From NCBI GenBank assembly GCA_947646735.1, contig CANTFK010000347.1, forward strand, positions 1 to 64,000: 64,000 nt of DNA. The letters run 5' to 3'. Within the stretch, counting starts at the first letter, position 1; each line of letters starts with the position of its first letter. This document shows positions 9,922 to 21,553 of this stretch, one piece after another. Source of the DNA: Peronospora farinosa. Lineage: Eukaryota > Oomycota > Peronosporomycetes > Peronosporales > Peronosporaceae. The translations under genes and the position numbers were made by a program. Under the pieces are notes generated by a model that was not told the DNA's origin, did no database searches, and saw nothing but the letters and a program-made list of their open reading frames with translations.

Positions 9922-11134
9922 ATGGCAGCAAACCGCACGGCCGATTTTGCACAACTGTGTCAACATTATGCGGCATCAAAAGGTGGCATTGCCTCTCATG
10001 TACGCTCTTCACTCTTTTTGCTGTTTAAATGAACCCGTTGTCGCATCAATACCGACGTCTGTAGCTAACGTAATGGTCTTTTTGTCACGACATAGAAACT
10101 TGTGCACACGCCACTCCAAGAAAACATGCAGTTTAACGCCGCTGCCTCCGACATTTCCAAGGAAGTTTATCAAGCTTCCAAAAGATTGCAGCAATTAACA
10201 CGACGTACGTGTGAAGTAGTAGCAATGATGAAATACCGAGGTGTACACTAACTTATGTCACTTACGGCAGTGGTTCGACAGAATAATATGTTTAATGACC
10301 CGACCGAAGCAATTAACGAGTTGGCAGCACTGGTGAAGAAGGACATTACGGATATTAATATGCAGCTAGACAATTTACAGGAATATATGAATAGCAAGCG
10401 ACAATCGGCACCTTCAAGACAAGCAGCAAAGCATTCGGATGCTATTGTGTCGCTAATGAAATCCAATCTTATGGCTACGACTAGAGGTTTTAAGGATATT
10501 CTCGAGGTCAGGCAGGAAAATATGAAGCTCCAGCAAAGTCGGCGTGCTAGATATGGCAAGACGGCGTCGAGTGCATTGGGAAAACCGCTGGCGTTTAAGG
10601 CGCCACAACCCTCGAGGAACAACACTAGCAGTCAACAGGAGGAAGTAAACGTGTCTATCTCACTGCCACGTTTAGGATGTGATACGGACAATGAGAACTT
10701 GGAGATTCAACCTCTTATTACTACCATGACACAAGAACAAATTGTGACAGAACAGCAAAATTACACCGAGTCAAGAGCGGAAGCTGTGTCTCAAATTGAA
10801 AGTCATATTGTCGATATTGGACAGCTCTTTGGAAGATTATCGACAATGATCAATGAACAGGGAGATCTCGTGCGAAGGTATAGTTGTGCTTTTGTTTCTT
10901 ACTGCTAAAAGGTGAGCTGATCTGATCGTTATGAGCTGATCTGATCGTTATGTGTGTGTTTTTGTATCTGTCAGGATCGATGACAACGTTGAAGATTCAC
11001 TAGTGAACGTAAGCAGTGGCGAGCAGGAGCTGCTCAAGTATTTTTCTAGTCTGTCGAACAATCGACTGCTGGCACTCAAGATCTCTGCTATCTTATTGAT
11101 CTTTCTCATCTTTTTCATGTTCTTCTTAGCATAA
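9922..11134 (+). CDS. Golgi Qa-SNARE, syntaxin-5/Sed5-like
   Basis: Four exons (9922-9999, 10096-10204, 10271-10877, 10975-11134) sum to 954 bp, 317 residues, with consistent phases. The N-terminus MAANRTADFAQLCQHY matches the Sed5/syntaxin-5 RT-F motif that binds Sly1-type SM proteins. Then come QFNAAASDISKEVYQ, RLVRQNNMFNDPTEAIN (a hallmark of syntaxin 5), and a SNARE helix from about residue 225 (ESRAEAVSQIESHIVDIGQL... with the zero-layer Gln) split by the last intron. The C-terminus is a tail anchor (LKISAILLIFLIFFMFFLA). It mediates ER-Golgi and intra-Golgi fusion. Intron 3 holds a perfect 18-19-bp tandem duplication (GAGCTGATCTGATCGTTAT) at about 10915-10951. Confidence 0.92.
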
Positions 11135-11243
11135 AAACAATATAAAAACCCAGAAAAGGACCAAATACTTGTCGAGTCCTAGTATCGGCTGCTTTGTACT
11201 CATTAGAATTATTCCTCGTGCTTCAGTCCTCGCTTTGATCCGT

Positions 11244-11513
11244 TCAGTTCTTTTGCTTGTTCTTCTGCTCGTCCTCGTTTGGCTTAATGGCAATAAAACC
11301 TCCAAGTGCCATAGCAATTACAGTGGCACCCTGAGCTGCTACACGTAGACGCATGTATTTCTGCTGCGTAGCGGCGTCAGCGGCACGTCGAAACGAAGCC
11401 AGACCTCCTATCAGCACACCAGCTGTGACTAGACAACCCAGTGGCACAAGTGGCTCTTCTTGGCAACGTCGCTTCATCTTTTGCCACCCAGTCTCCATTG
11501 GAAACCCATTCAT
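11244..11513 (-). CDS. HIG1-domain mitochondrial inner-membrane protein (Rcf1-like)
   Basis: A single exon of 89 residues. Residues 18-73 match the HIG_1_N domain: EEPLVPLGCLVTAGVLIGGL (first TM), a polar loop QQKYMRLRVAAQG, and ATVIAMALGGFIAI (second TM). The QxxxRxRxxxQG loop is the signature of Rcf1/HIGD proteins, which associate with cytochrome c oxidase and respiratory supercomplexes in the inner mitochondrial membrane. A charged, Asn/Lys-rich tail follows. It is convergent with the syntaxin gene and divergent from the ATP synthase subunit d gene, another OXPHOS component; they may share the 262-bp gap as promoter. Confidence 0.88.
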   Translation of the reverse strand: MNGFPMETGWQKMKRRCQEEPLVPLGCLVTAGVLIGGLASFRRAADAATQQKYMRLRVAAQGATVIAMALGGFIAIKPNEDEQKNKQKN

Positions 11514-11775
11514 CTTGGCTTAATCGAATGCAGTAACTTTGGTTATATGGACGAATGCAATTCAGAATTGAGTCGTGTCTTGCGACAAGGAATTGTGCGT
11601 CAATTTTTATTATATACGTTTTCAGCATCGCTTTTTTTATATTAAATATCAAAATCGTTACAGTGTCGAAATCAAAAAGTATGTATTTAGACAGGAGCTT
11701 ACTCTCCACCTCTAATAAGGAGGGGGTAAAAGTACCGTCAGCTATTACATTAATCAAGTGACCTTTACTGCCAAG

Positions 11776-12417
11776 ATGTATCAGCTTCGTAAACAAGTTG
11801 TGGGCCGTGCGCTGCAGACCCGTGCAATCGAATGGAGCACTATCTCTCAAAAGCTTTCAGACCCACGTGCTCGTGCTGCATTGGACAGTTTGCGTGATGT
11901 ACACGGCCAGATCGCAGCTGAAGCTCGCAATTTTGTCAAAGAGCCCGAAGCTATTGATTTTGACTATTACCGCTCCGTGATTAAGAACAAGGAACTGGTG
12001 GATGCAATGGAGTCCAATTACAAGAGCATTTCGTTTCCAATTATCACTCCAGAGGAGCTGGACGTTGCTGCCAAATCGGCTGATTTACCGGACGATCTCC
12101 GTCTGAATGAACAGGATACCGTCGATAAGCTTGTAGGTTATGTCATGTGTTGTAATGATTGCAACCTTTGATGATTGTATGTGGTTGGTTTACTTATGAT
12201 TGTTACTGTTGTTTGAATGTAGTTTTCTCAACTGAACGAGAAAGTGACGGACTCTAAGGCACGTATTGAGGAACTCAAGGAACTCATTGGTTTGATGGAA
12301 GAGACGCGTACGACGTTGGCTACGACTATGGATGAAGTGACGGCCATGTACCCGGAAGTGGAGGAAGAAATCGATGATGAGATTGCTAACCTCGAGTGGG
12401 AGAAGGACACACAATAA
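11776..12417 (+). CDS. Mitochondrial ATP synthase subunit d
   Basis: Exon 1 11776-12132 and exon 2 12223-12417 (90-bp intron) give 183 residues. The upstream in-frame ATG at 11758 is less likely because MYQLRKQVVGRALQTR from 11776 looks like a basic mitochondrial N-terminus. The sequence WSTISQKLSDPRARAALDSL, then IDFDYYRSVIKNKELVDAME and FPIITPEELD match the ATP-synt_D family (peripheral stalk of F1Fo ATP synthase). The second exon is a charged coiled-coil (KVTDSKARIEELKELIG) ending EIANLEWEKDTQ. The subunit links F1 to the membrane sector in the stator. Confidence 0.92.
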
Positions 12418-12693
12418 GTTGGACGCTGTCAATGAGATTCTTGGATGCTACAAGAACAACAAGACACATGAGGCTCTAGAAAGCAGGACAACAGCATCAT
12501 TCTGGCGAGAGACTAGATGGTGGTTTTCAGTGACCTTTCATCAGCTGGGCTGTCTCTGGACTCTTAAATGGCAACTCTTTTCGTTACGAGACAATAGTAG
12601 GACGTAATTGTCCTTCGTCTTCCCTAGTTCATACATACTCAACTCCAAGCATCCTGTCTTTTTTTAATTGTGTCTTAAACACAAGAGTCTACT

Positions 12694-12954
12694 TCACTCG
12701 CGCATACGATAAGCTTCCGGCACGCGGAAAAACTCCTTGGGATTCTTGGCCATTTCAGCGTCCACACAGCTATTATACGCCAGCATCGCGTCCTTGCATT
12801 TCTCCAGCGCAACGTTACCCACTTCCGCATCTGACTTGCTTGCTGTCTGCTTGCCATGCTCATAAAAACACGTAAAGAACTTGGTTGACACCTTTTCGCA
12901 TGGTTTCGGTACACGCGGAAAGTTTTCGCTCACTCGCAACTCATTCGTATTCAT
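12694..12954 (-). CDS. Small twin-CX9C (CHCH-like) protein
   Basis: The gene encodes 86 residues with two CX9C motifs: CEKVSTKFFTC (about residues 19-29) and CKDAMLAYNSC (about 53-63). Twin CX9C proteins form a disulfide-linked helical hairpin and are usually imported into the mitochondrial intermembrane space by Mia40/Erv1, where they assist respiratory complex assembly. There is no N-terminal presequence, as expected for this class. Which member it is cannot be decided from the sequence seen. Its neighbours, ATP synthase subunit d and a HIG1 protein, are also mitochondrial. Confidence 0.8.
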   Translation of the reverse strand: MNTNELRVSENFPRVPKPCEKVSTKFFTCFYEHGKQTASKSDAEVGNVALEKCKDAMLAYNSCVDAEMAKNPKEFFRVPEAYRMRE

Positions 12955-13450
12955 CCTTGTCTTCCGTTCTGCGGGAGAATATTAATTAGGTACAAAACCC
13001 AAATTTCTTATACCAGCATACAAATACTCAGATTAATAAGTGACTACGTGGAAAAAGGTCATTCATTGAGTGACTTTAGAATGTCGGCAATAGCCCTCTG
13101 TTCATCTATTTAATGTGCAGCTCTGTGTATCTATCGTATCTCCATTGTCTCGTCCATTTCAGTTTCTGCTTGTTAGCCAAATAGTCTTGTGTGTTTTGCA
13201 TCGTCCACCCTGATCATTCTGTTATCTGATTGCACGGAAGCATAATGGATATTAACTGCTCAGTTGTCAGATCGGCGAAGAAACTTCCAGAGTAAAGTAG
13301 TAATCGACTCTTGATGCTTCCACTTTCTCTCGAGCTTTTTTTCAAATGATGCATTGCATCAATGCAAAAAAACGCTTCGAGTGGTATGTGGTGCATCAAA
13401 TTTCGATTGATAAAGTAGCAATCAAGTACATGTAGACCATATATTCTTTC
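12955..13450. other. Intergenic stretch, no gene recognised
   Basis: About 500 bp between the twin-CX9C gene and the small unknown gene. It is AT-rich, with short frames that lack codon structure. It should contain the promoter of the twin-CX9C gene. A GTAAGA donor-like site at about 13447-13452 leaves open that the next gene has a further exon here. Confidence 0.4.
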
Positions 13451-13794
13451 TTACGTTCCGTCATCATCTTCTCCGTCAAAGAACAAATACTCAGACGATG
13501 TATTGAACGCGACGCCCGAGTTCAGAAATGTTGCAATTGCAGCACCCAGTGGTCGCCCCACCTAATGAGATGTAACAAAACCCACAAAGTAAGTAAATGA
13601 TCAATACATATGAAAAAATAGTCCATTGAAAAACGGTCAAAAACTCGACGTACAGTACTACCAAAGCGGTTTTTGCTGGTTTGCAAAAGCTTTTCAATCG
13701 TAGCGGAGTTATGTTTGCCAGCAGAGGATCGTGCCATTGCTCTCGCTACTGCACGCGTTATCTTGAGCCGCTGTCCGAATCGGTAGTATGTCAT
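13451..13794 (-). CDS. Small hypothetical protein, two exons
   Basis: Two exons, 13794-13654 and 13561-13451, with a 92-bp GT-AG intron, encode about 83 residues. The N-terminus is basic and amphipathic (MTYYRFGQRLKITRAVARAM), which would suit a mitochondrial presequence; the C-terminus is acidic (YLFFDGEDDDGT). I do not recognise a family. The last codons ACG-TAA overlap a GTAAGA donor, so the protein may be longer with a further exon to the left, and an upstream exon beyond 13795 cannot be excluded. Confidence 0.45.
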
Positions 13795-15230
<1,436 letters not shown>

Positions 15231-15701
15231 TTGCTTGGTCTCTTGACTCGTGGCATTTCCTCCTCGTGGATGAGAAGTGGGACGTATTCCCTAGAAGAGC
15301 ACAATGCAGTTGATGCTTTGGTGACGTCATGCAGGCAAGTAGTGTCATAGCGATCGGTTGCTGACTTAGGTACAGTGACAGAGGCAGTGCGTTACATGCA
15401 GATGAGGATTCAATACAAACAACTGCCGTTGCATTCGGTCCCTCTCTAAACGTTGTTCAGTCATCTATTGTCGGTTAGGTCATGTGCTTTTGTGTCAATA
15501 CAAATCTTAGACTGAAAAAGAGAAGATAAGGTTCGATTTTGATGCAGAACAACAGAGGAGAACCATTTGACCAATTCAAAAAAGATGATACACTCAAAGT
15601 GCTGTCATGTTGAATCATTTCTACATGTAACATACATCTTCAAGTCTATCTCAACCAACTAGAGCCTGCACCTATCGACAGTAAGCGTCATCAGTTTGTG
15701 C
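15231..15701. other. Convergent intergenic region
   Basis: 470 bp between the stop of ubiquitin-L40 (plus) and the stop of RACK1 (minus). It should hold both 3' UTRs. No open frame with coding character is seen. Confidence 0.4.
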
Positions 15702-16655
15702 TTAGTTGCCTACGGCCCACACACGGACAATACCATCCGTGTAGCCCGAAAAGAGCACCGAACCATCAGCCGACCACGCCAGCGAGATGCAGTGAGGTGG
15801 TTGGGCGTACTTGCCCTTAGGCTCTTCAATGTCCGGCTGCAGGTCGTGCACCACCATCTTCGACTCAAGATCCCAAATCTTAATGCCCGACGTCGTGGCA
15901 GCACACAACCAGTAACGGTTAGGTGAGAACACCAGGGCGTGGATAACGTCACCAGCAACGAGGGAATAGAGGCGCTTGCCTTCATTCAAGTCCCAAAGGT
16001 TAGCAGTACCGTCCTTGCCACCCGAAGCACAAATAGATCCATCCGGAGACACAGTCACCGTGTTAAGGTACCCCTCGTGACCAAACAAATTGGTACGGAG
16101 CTTGCAGTTAGACAAGTTCCAGATCTTGACCACCTTGTCCCAACCACAGGACACAATGAGGGGATTGGCAGTCGAAGGACTGAAACGAACACACGAAACC
16201 CATTCCGTGTGCCCATCTTCCGTGATCGTGTACTTGCATTCACCCAGAGTGTTCCAGAGCTTCACTGTCTTGTCACGTGAACCAGACACAATCTGACGAT
16301 TGTCAGCACTAAATGCCACTGACAAGACGTCCTTGGTGTGTCCAACAAAACGACGTGTCGTGATGCCCGTGTTCAAGTCCCAGAGACGTAGCGTACCGTC
16401 CCATGATCCAGACAATGCAAATTGTCCATCCGATGAAATCACCACATCCTCCACATAGTGAGAGTGACCTTGGAGACGACGACGAGCAAATCCGTATTCT
16501 TCACCGTCATTTGACAATTGCCACACAAGTAGCGACTTGTCACGTGAGGCAGTTAGAAGAAGGTTTGGGTTCTCACGGGTCGTGGCAATGGATGTCACGG
16601 CTTTACCGTTATGGCCGTCCAATTCAGCACGTGGGTAGATGTTGGTCTCAGCCAT
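15702..16655 (-). CDS. RACK1: RACK1, ribosome-associated WD40 scaffold
   Basis: A single exon of 317 residues, the standard RACK1 length. Seven WD40 blades are visible, each ending in a Trp-Asp-like dipeptide: SLLVWQL, LRLWDLN, VKLWNTL, VKIWNLS, ANLWDLN, IKIWDLE and VRVWAV. Diagnostic segments include [33 protein letters not shown] and [17 protein letters not shown]1 sits on the 40S ribosomal head near the mRNA exit and also scaffolds PKC and G-protein signalling. It lies next to the ubiquitin-L40 gene, another translation gene, in convergent orientation. Confidence 0.97.
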   Translation of the reverse strand: MAETNIYPRAELDGHNGKAVTSIATTRENPNLLLTASRDKSLLVWQLSNDGEEYGFARRRLQGHSHYVEDVVISSDGQFALSGSWDGTLRLWDLNTGITTRRFVGHTKDVLSVAFSADNRQIVSGSRDKTVKLWNTLGECKYTITEDGHTEWVSCVRFSPSTANPLIVSCGWDKVVKIWNLSNCKLRTNLFGHEGYLNTVTVSPDGSICASGGKDGTANLWDLNEGKRLYSLVAGDVIHALVFSPNRYWLCAATTSGIKIWDLESKMVVHDLQPDIEEPKGKYAQPPHCISLAWSADGSVLFSGYTDGIVRVWAVGN

Positions 16656-16976
16656 GGTACAAGATTCAAGAGGTCTTTCAAAGTGTCGAGATCAGATGAT
16701 GAACTTGTTCCTCCCTTTCAATGGTGGCCAGTCATCAAGTAAAAGCATATGATTGGATAGAAAAGGTAGGAATTTGAACGAATTAGATTACTGCCAGTGG
16801 GTAAGTGGATGTACATCAATATACATGGCTACATACGTATCAGACGTCATCTGGTCGACCAGCATTTGAGCATTCTTTTGCCATCCATGCAACATTCTTT
16901 TTCTTCTTCTATTGTACCATTGATCAATTTTGATTCTTGACAGTACTACTACAGCACATTTCAAGTAAAGAAAAAA

Positions 16977-17423
16977 ATGGGTTTATGGGGTCGACTCGTG
17001 GTTGTGTCCATGATTTTCCTGTTTGCAAGTGGGATATCCGTTGCTGAGCAAGTTGGTGGTGATGAGGATACGTCTAACGGTGCTAGACTTGTTCCAATTG
17101 GAAGCGTAGCCGTGTCGTCAAACATTGATGTTAATAGAACAGATGGAGGTGGGACGGTAACCGTGTCGGAGTACGAAAATACTAGCCTATGGGACCGGCT
17201 CAAGAAGTGGTGGACGCAAATAATGGATCATGAAGATAGCCTTCTTGCTGGTACAGGCCCACGTGACGGAGATGGAGGAGAAGTGACGATAACAGATGAA
17301 AAAAAGGGGGGAATGATCACTATAACGGTACATGGTAACCCCAAACTTTTTGAAAGCGTCATCGTGTTGACGAAACTAATCGTGGAATACGAAGCTGCAC
17401 GCACTCGAGAGAATGGCGAGTAA
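16977..17423 (+). CDS. Small secreted protein, candidate effector (copy 1)
   Basis: Encodes 148 residues. Residues 1-23 (MGLWGRLVVVSMIFLFASGISVA) form a clear signal peptide. The mature part has a Gly/Asp-rich linker (NGARLVPIGSVAV), the tract GGGTVTVSEYEN, an amphipathic aromatic helix SLWDRLKKWWTQIMDHED, a second GGEVTITDEKKGGMITITVHG strand pair and a C-terminal helix KLFESVIVLTKLIVEYEAA. No canonical RxLR-dEER is present; GARLVP sits where an RxLR would lie. The pattern of valine/threonine strand followed by LW-x-R-LKxWW recalls a family of small oomycete secreted proteins, but I cannot name it. The gene is divergent from RACK1 (321 bp), and duplicated in tandem. Confidence 0.8.
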   Translation: MGLWGRLVVVSMIFLFASGISVAEQVGGDEDTSNGARLVPIGSVAVSSNIDVNRTDGGGTVTVSEYENTSLWDRLKKWWTQIMDHEDSLLAGTGPRDGDGGEVTITDEKKGGMITITVHGNPKLFESVIVLTKLIVEYEAARTRENGE

Positions 17424-18129
17424 AGGAAGGATTGAGAAAGCTTATCACTAGTCGTTAATACTAGTAGAATAATCTGCAAATGCGGACTCTTGACTATTAA
17501 TAACCATGCATTTACAACAAATAGTACTTTTAGTCGCTGCTGAAATTTGGTCGTGGCTGCTATTTGTATATGGTCAAAGAGTTGGCGAGGTCGGTAATAC
17601 TTTGGCTAAGAAAAATTAGGCTAACATTCCGATTTTGCCTTTATAGTTAAGTATACTGGATACATGTTCGAGACGGCACCGCACGGCGAAAACGCGCCGA
17701 TTTATAAATTCCTGAACAAAGAACAGTTGTACCTCTTGAGTATAGCTTGTACAAATATTTATTACTGTGCACAATTTAGTAGTATTTCGATACAGGGTCA
17801 CGCTTCAGATACTATTGAGTACGTCGTTGCAGCAAGCAATACAGACTCCGACGATGAATTACCATCAAGTAACACCCTGCGGAAAGGATGTAGAGATCGA
17901 GGCTGGTGGTTTAGGCACAATTACTATTTGTAGGGCCTTCAGGAGTAGCTAGTAGTATTCAACTGGAGTCAAAATCAAACAGTAATAGTAGAACCTGTCT
18001 ACCTTAATCTTTTGGAAATACTAACTTCCATATGCATGGTAGATTCGGAATGAAGCAGTCATTACCAATAATTGTATACCTGTTTTAAATGATAGACCGT
18101 ATCAGTTAATAAACCATCTGCGATCTCAG
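17424..18129. other. Spacer of the tandem duplication
   Basis: The 3' flank of copy 1. It shares short blocks with the flank of copy 2 but shows no gene. A short frame at 17664-17933 has no coding character that I can support. Confidence 0.4.
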
Positions 18130-18400
18130 AGTTATGATTCAGACACTTTCTCTGTACCTGCGGTCGATCGGGACTGATCGGTGTGGTGCCCGGCGCTTGT
18201 TGCGATCATTGAGCCACTGTTTACACCTCGGGCTGGATACCCGATTCCACGTGCCCTTTTCGGAGTGTCCCCCGTGACGCCCGACGTCTCGAGCCAGCAG
18301 ATTGAGCCAGCGAGGCGAAGAATGACGAAGTCCTGGTAGAAGCACTCCAGACATCTTACCAATCCTTAATGTTTGAAATAGACGGTCTGTTCTTCTCACA
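18130..18400 (+). mobile_element. LINE 3'-end fragment
   Basis: The plus strand reads PLFTPRAGYPIPRALFGV and then ends QQIEPARRRM in one frame. It is similar to the end of the longer LINE relic at about 50540-50650, where ...HVPFWSVLCKARRVEPTE is read: both share CCACGTGCCCTTTT, GGAGTGTCC, GAGCCA and GAATGACG in the same order. It is inserted between the two secreted-protein copies. Confidence 0.55.
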
Positions 18401-18593
18401 CTTTCTCTGTACCATGGTCAGATTAGTTCTACTCTTCGAGTAAGTGCTGTACTTCAATAAACATGGCTACATAAGTATACAGGATCATCCGACCAGCATT
18501 TTAGCATTTTTTTGCCATCATGCACCATTCTTCTTTTCTTCATTTGTTTTCATTGATCAATTTTGATCGTTGACAGCACATAAGTATAGAAAA

Positions 18594-19040
18594 ATGGGTT
18601 TTTGGGGTCGACTCGTGGTTGTGTCCATGATTTTTCTGTTTGCAAGTGGGATATCCGTTGCTGAGCAAGTTGATGGTGATGAGGACATTTCTAACGGTGC
18701 CAGACGTGTTCCAATCGGAAGCGTGGCCGTGTCGTCGAACATTGTTGTTGATAAAACAGCGGAAGGTGGGACGGTAACGGTGTCGGAGTACGAAAACAAC
18801 GGACTATGGGACCGGCTCAAGAAGTGGTGGACGCGAATAATGAATCATGAAAATAGCCTTTTTGCGGGCGCAGGCCCACGTCACGGAGCAGGAGGAGAAG
18901 TGACGATTACGGAAGAAAAAAATGGGGGGAAGATTAATATCACGGTACATGGTAACCCCAAACTTTTCGAACGCGTCGTTGAGTTGGCGAAACTAATCGT
19001 GGAATACGAAGCTGCACGCACTCGAGAGACGGGCGAGTAG
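18594..19040 (+). CDS. Small secreted protein, candidate effector (copy 2)
   Basis: 148 residues, paralogous to the gene at 16977 over its full length. The start at 18594 (MGFWGRLVVV) is chosen by alignment with copy 1; an in-frame extension upstream is not conserved. Signal peptide residues 1-23. Differences are spread through the mature region: GARRVPIG for GARLVPIG, VVDKTAEGG for DVNRTDGGG, NNGLWDRLKKWWTRIM for TSLWDRLKKWWTQIM, HGAGGEVTITEEKNGG for the equivalent segment. No indel breaks the frame, so both copies look maintained. Function unknown; a secreted effector is inferred from signal peptide, duplication and amino acid divergence. Confidence 0.8.
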   Translation: MGFWGRLVVVSMIFLFASGISVAEQVDGDEDISNGARRVPIGSVAVSSNIVVDKTAEGGTVTVSEYENNGLWDRLKKWWTRIMNHENSLFAGAGPRHGAGGEVTITEEKNGGKINITVHGNPKLFERVVELAKLIVEYEAARTRETGE

Positions 19041-20935
19041 AGGAAGGTGTCTTCTATTGAGAAAGCATACCAGTAGTCTGCTTAACACTATGCCAAGCGC
19101 TTTCTTGACTATTATAATCATGATTTGGCAAATTATAGTACTTTTAGTCGCTGCTAAAAGTTGTGCGTAGACGAAATAAAAAGTTTGCTGACCAATTATT
19201 AGGTTAGCATTCAGATTTAGCTTTTATGGTTAAGTATACATGATTGCGCACGGCGAAAACGGGCCGTCCACATGATATATTAAAAAGAAGTTTCCAGGCT
19301 CATTCTGTTCCTGAACACAAAAAACTTGTAGCTCATAAGTATTAGCTTGACCAAAGAATTACTACTGTACATTAGCTTGGCTAAATAGTACTACTGTAAA
19401 ATAGTAGTCAGATACCCATAGGTAGCTCACACCATTCAACAATTAAAAGCCCCTCCTTGCATATTCGTGGCACTATTTAAGAGGTTTTGCTCATGTTGTC
19501 CACGACATTCCTGATGCTTAGGGTCCTTTCATGCAATATAAAAAAGTAATACGTTGTGCTCCGAGTACGTTTATGACTCCTGATCAAAATGTAGCCACCG
19601 CGTACGGCTGATGATCTCCAGCAAATCAGATGCGCCAAAACACGACCTACCTACAGCAAGTTGACGCTTTACTGTACGTGACAGCAGCAATGGACATGCA
19701 AGCGGAGGGGCCGCAAACAATGCAAGCTCGTAGAATACTCTCGGCAGACAAATGCTGTGGCAATGGAGACATTAATGACCTGGCAGCTGGCAAGGACATT
19801 TTGGGACATTGGTACACTCTGACCGACGTGAGGTGTACCTCTGACGCCAACTAGGCAGTGTGGCGCCGTAGTCAAGCAGCTGAACCCGGATCAGCGAGAT
19901 GCATTTGCTGCTAGAGCAGCAACATCATCGACCACTTGCCTTTTCGAGGCGGGAGGTTGACTGGTTCTCCAAAACATTGAAAAAGAGGCTTTTGCTATTG
20001 TAAAGTTAACTTGCTATCTCGAGTACTTGTTGTGACGTCCCCAGGCTTTTATCTATCCACGGTTGTATTACTTTACAACGTCGTGTCCATCTTTAACGAT
20101 TACATTGACAATTTGGGATTGCTAAGAGATAGTGTGAAAGCATCAGCTAGTACCTCATCTATTGTAGGTGCTTCTCGTGCGCAAAAACCGTCACGAAGCT
20201 GATAGACTGAAGTATTTTTTGCTTGTAAACACAGCAACCACTTGTAAGCGTCCAGTAGATGTGAAGGTTGGACAATATCGATCGTCGTCCGTTCGGATGG
20301 CATCCGTTAGACTCGTACGTTTCACCACCCAACCACTTTATCTATCTTCGTGTGGACACTTTCGTGGCGACCATTACCGCGCCGTCTGAGCGCTAATGGT
20401 CTTGCATCCACAGCCTTGCAGCACTAGACTGTTACGTATGTGATAATCGATTAGACGTTTCACTCATAACCACAGGCGCTAGCCTTCGAAGACCCAGAAT
20501 TCTTGAAGCTCCAAACTAATTCACTCTCACACTTACCACTTCTACCTTCTTTGGCTCTCAAGGGTCACTTCGTTGGCAGCTCTGCTCACATTCAGGTCTT
20601 CTAACTATCAAGCTCTCGTTTTGAAGCTCCGTTGGGGCTGTTCGCAGCGCTTGATGCACACCAATAAAGATAAGCCATTCGTGCCTGCTTTTACATGTAT
20701 CCAAGATGACCAACTGAAACAGACGTTAACCAGAATGTTGAGCCTTCAACACAAAAGTATCAGCCGATCGTCTTTGGTTTACTATTTACCTGGTAGGAGG
20801 CATTTGGTGTCGTCTCTACACTTAATGCCTCAAACGTTCGATCACCTGAAGCAAATAAAGATGTGACAAGCAAGAGCTGGCAAATGGTGCTTCGGTTGTC
20901 CTTTGCATTTCAACATTGCGAATCTTGTTCTCAAT
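19041..20935. other. Long intergenic region without a supportable gene
   Basis: About 1.9 kb. The first 350 bp are the duplicated 3' flank of copy 2. The rest contains short frames (for example at 19630-19854 and 20573-20866), none with a recognisable family, splice structure or paralogue in the window. Probably non-coding or old repeat relic. Confidence 0.4.
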
Positions 20936-21430
20936 GTCAGACAATAGGAACGAGAGTTTGACAAAAGAACCGCATAAGCTTAGTCAACTAGAATTGTCTA
21001 CGCCCAGCTGCAAACGCAAAGATAGATCCATAGAGCTTCTACCTACGCCATCCATCGTTAACGGAATGGCTATCCAAGAGTGAGTAAGAGATATCTAAAC
21101 ATCTATGTAATCACTCAATGTAATAGAGTCCATGAGTAGAATCGTTACACGACCACCACCCAGATGAAGAGTTCGTAGTCTCTGCTGGTCTATCTTATTC
21201 ATCACTAGTAACATTCGTAAATGATTCGTCTGTAGAAGCGTGACTCGAGTCGTCAAGGGTCTCAGACAATCGAAACGTACAATGGGAGTCCATTAAGCAC
21301 AAGTTTTGTCAGCACTGTAAGCACCTCCAATTCCACAGATCACGCTGTTAGCAACTTACTTTGTCAAACATGTAAAAAGTGCGATAAGGACATTAGACGC
21401 CAGTGCCGATTATTTGGTGTGAAGTCGTAA
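20936..21430 (+). pseudogene. Broken or multi-exon gene with Cys cluster
   Basis: From ATG 20936 the plus strand reads MSDNRNESLTKEPHKLSQLE... to MAIQ followed by a GTGAGT donor at about 21080. A TAG acceptor at about 21137-21139 allows an in-phase exon with HHPDEEFVVSAGLSYSSL ending at TGA near 21243. In another frame the next 190 bp read GSPLSTSFVSTVSTSNSTDH and then CQTCKKCDKDIRRQC, stopping at about 21430. The Ser/Thr-rich then Cys-rich character looks coding, but the last join needs a frameshift or an unrecognised intron. No family assigned. Confidence 0.3.
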
Positions 21431-21553
21431 ACGCAACACTTACAGTTGGCAGCTGTGGAGAAATAGACATCCGCTTGCTCGTCTTTTCACGTTTACGGAC
21501 ATGTAGGTCGAAGTTCAGCTAGGCGTGCGGATGTGGCCTGTTTTTTGTTTGTT

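Larger units (their letters stand above)
16800..19400 (+). repeat. Tandem segmental duplication carrying a secreted protein gene
   Basis: Two direct copies, about 1.62 kb apart, share promoter, coding and 3' sequence. Examples: ACATGGCTACATA at 16825 and 18461; ATTGATCAATTTTGAT at 16918 and 18550; the coding regions 16977-17423 and 18594-19040; and GGTTAAGTATAC with GCACGGCGAAAACG downstream of both (about 17645-17695 and 19230-19262). The insert between copies (about 18130-18400) is a LINE-like fragment absent from the second copy. Confidence 0.85.

Noticed and set aside
10248..10625. 125-codon minus-strand frame within the syntaxin gene
   Set aside because: Antisense shadow of a well-supported syntaxin exon.
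17664..17933. 89-codon frame after the secreted gene copy 1
   Set aside because: Not conserved in the second duplicated copy, where the corresponding sequence is interrupted.
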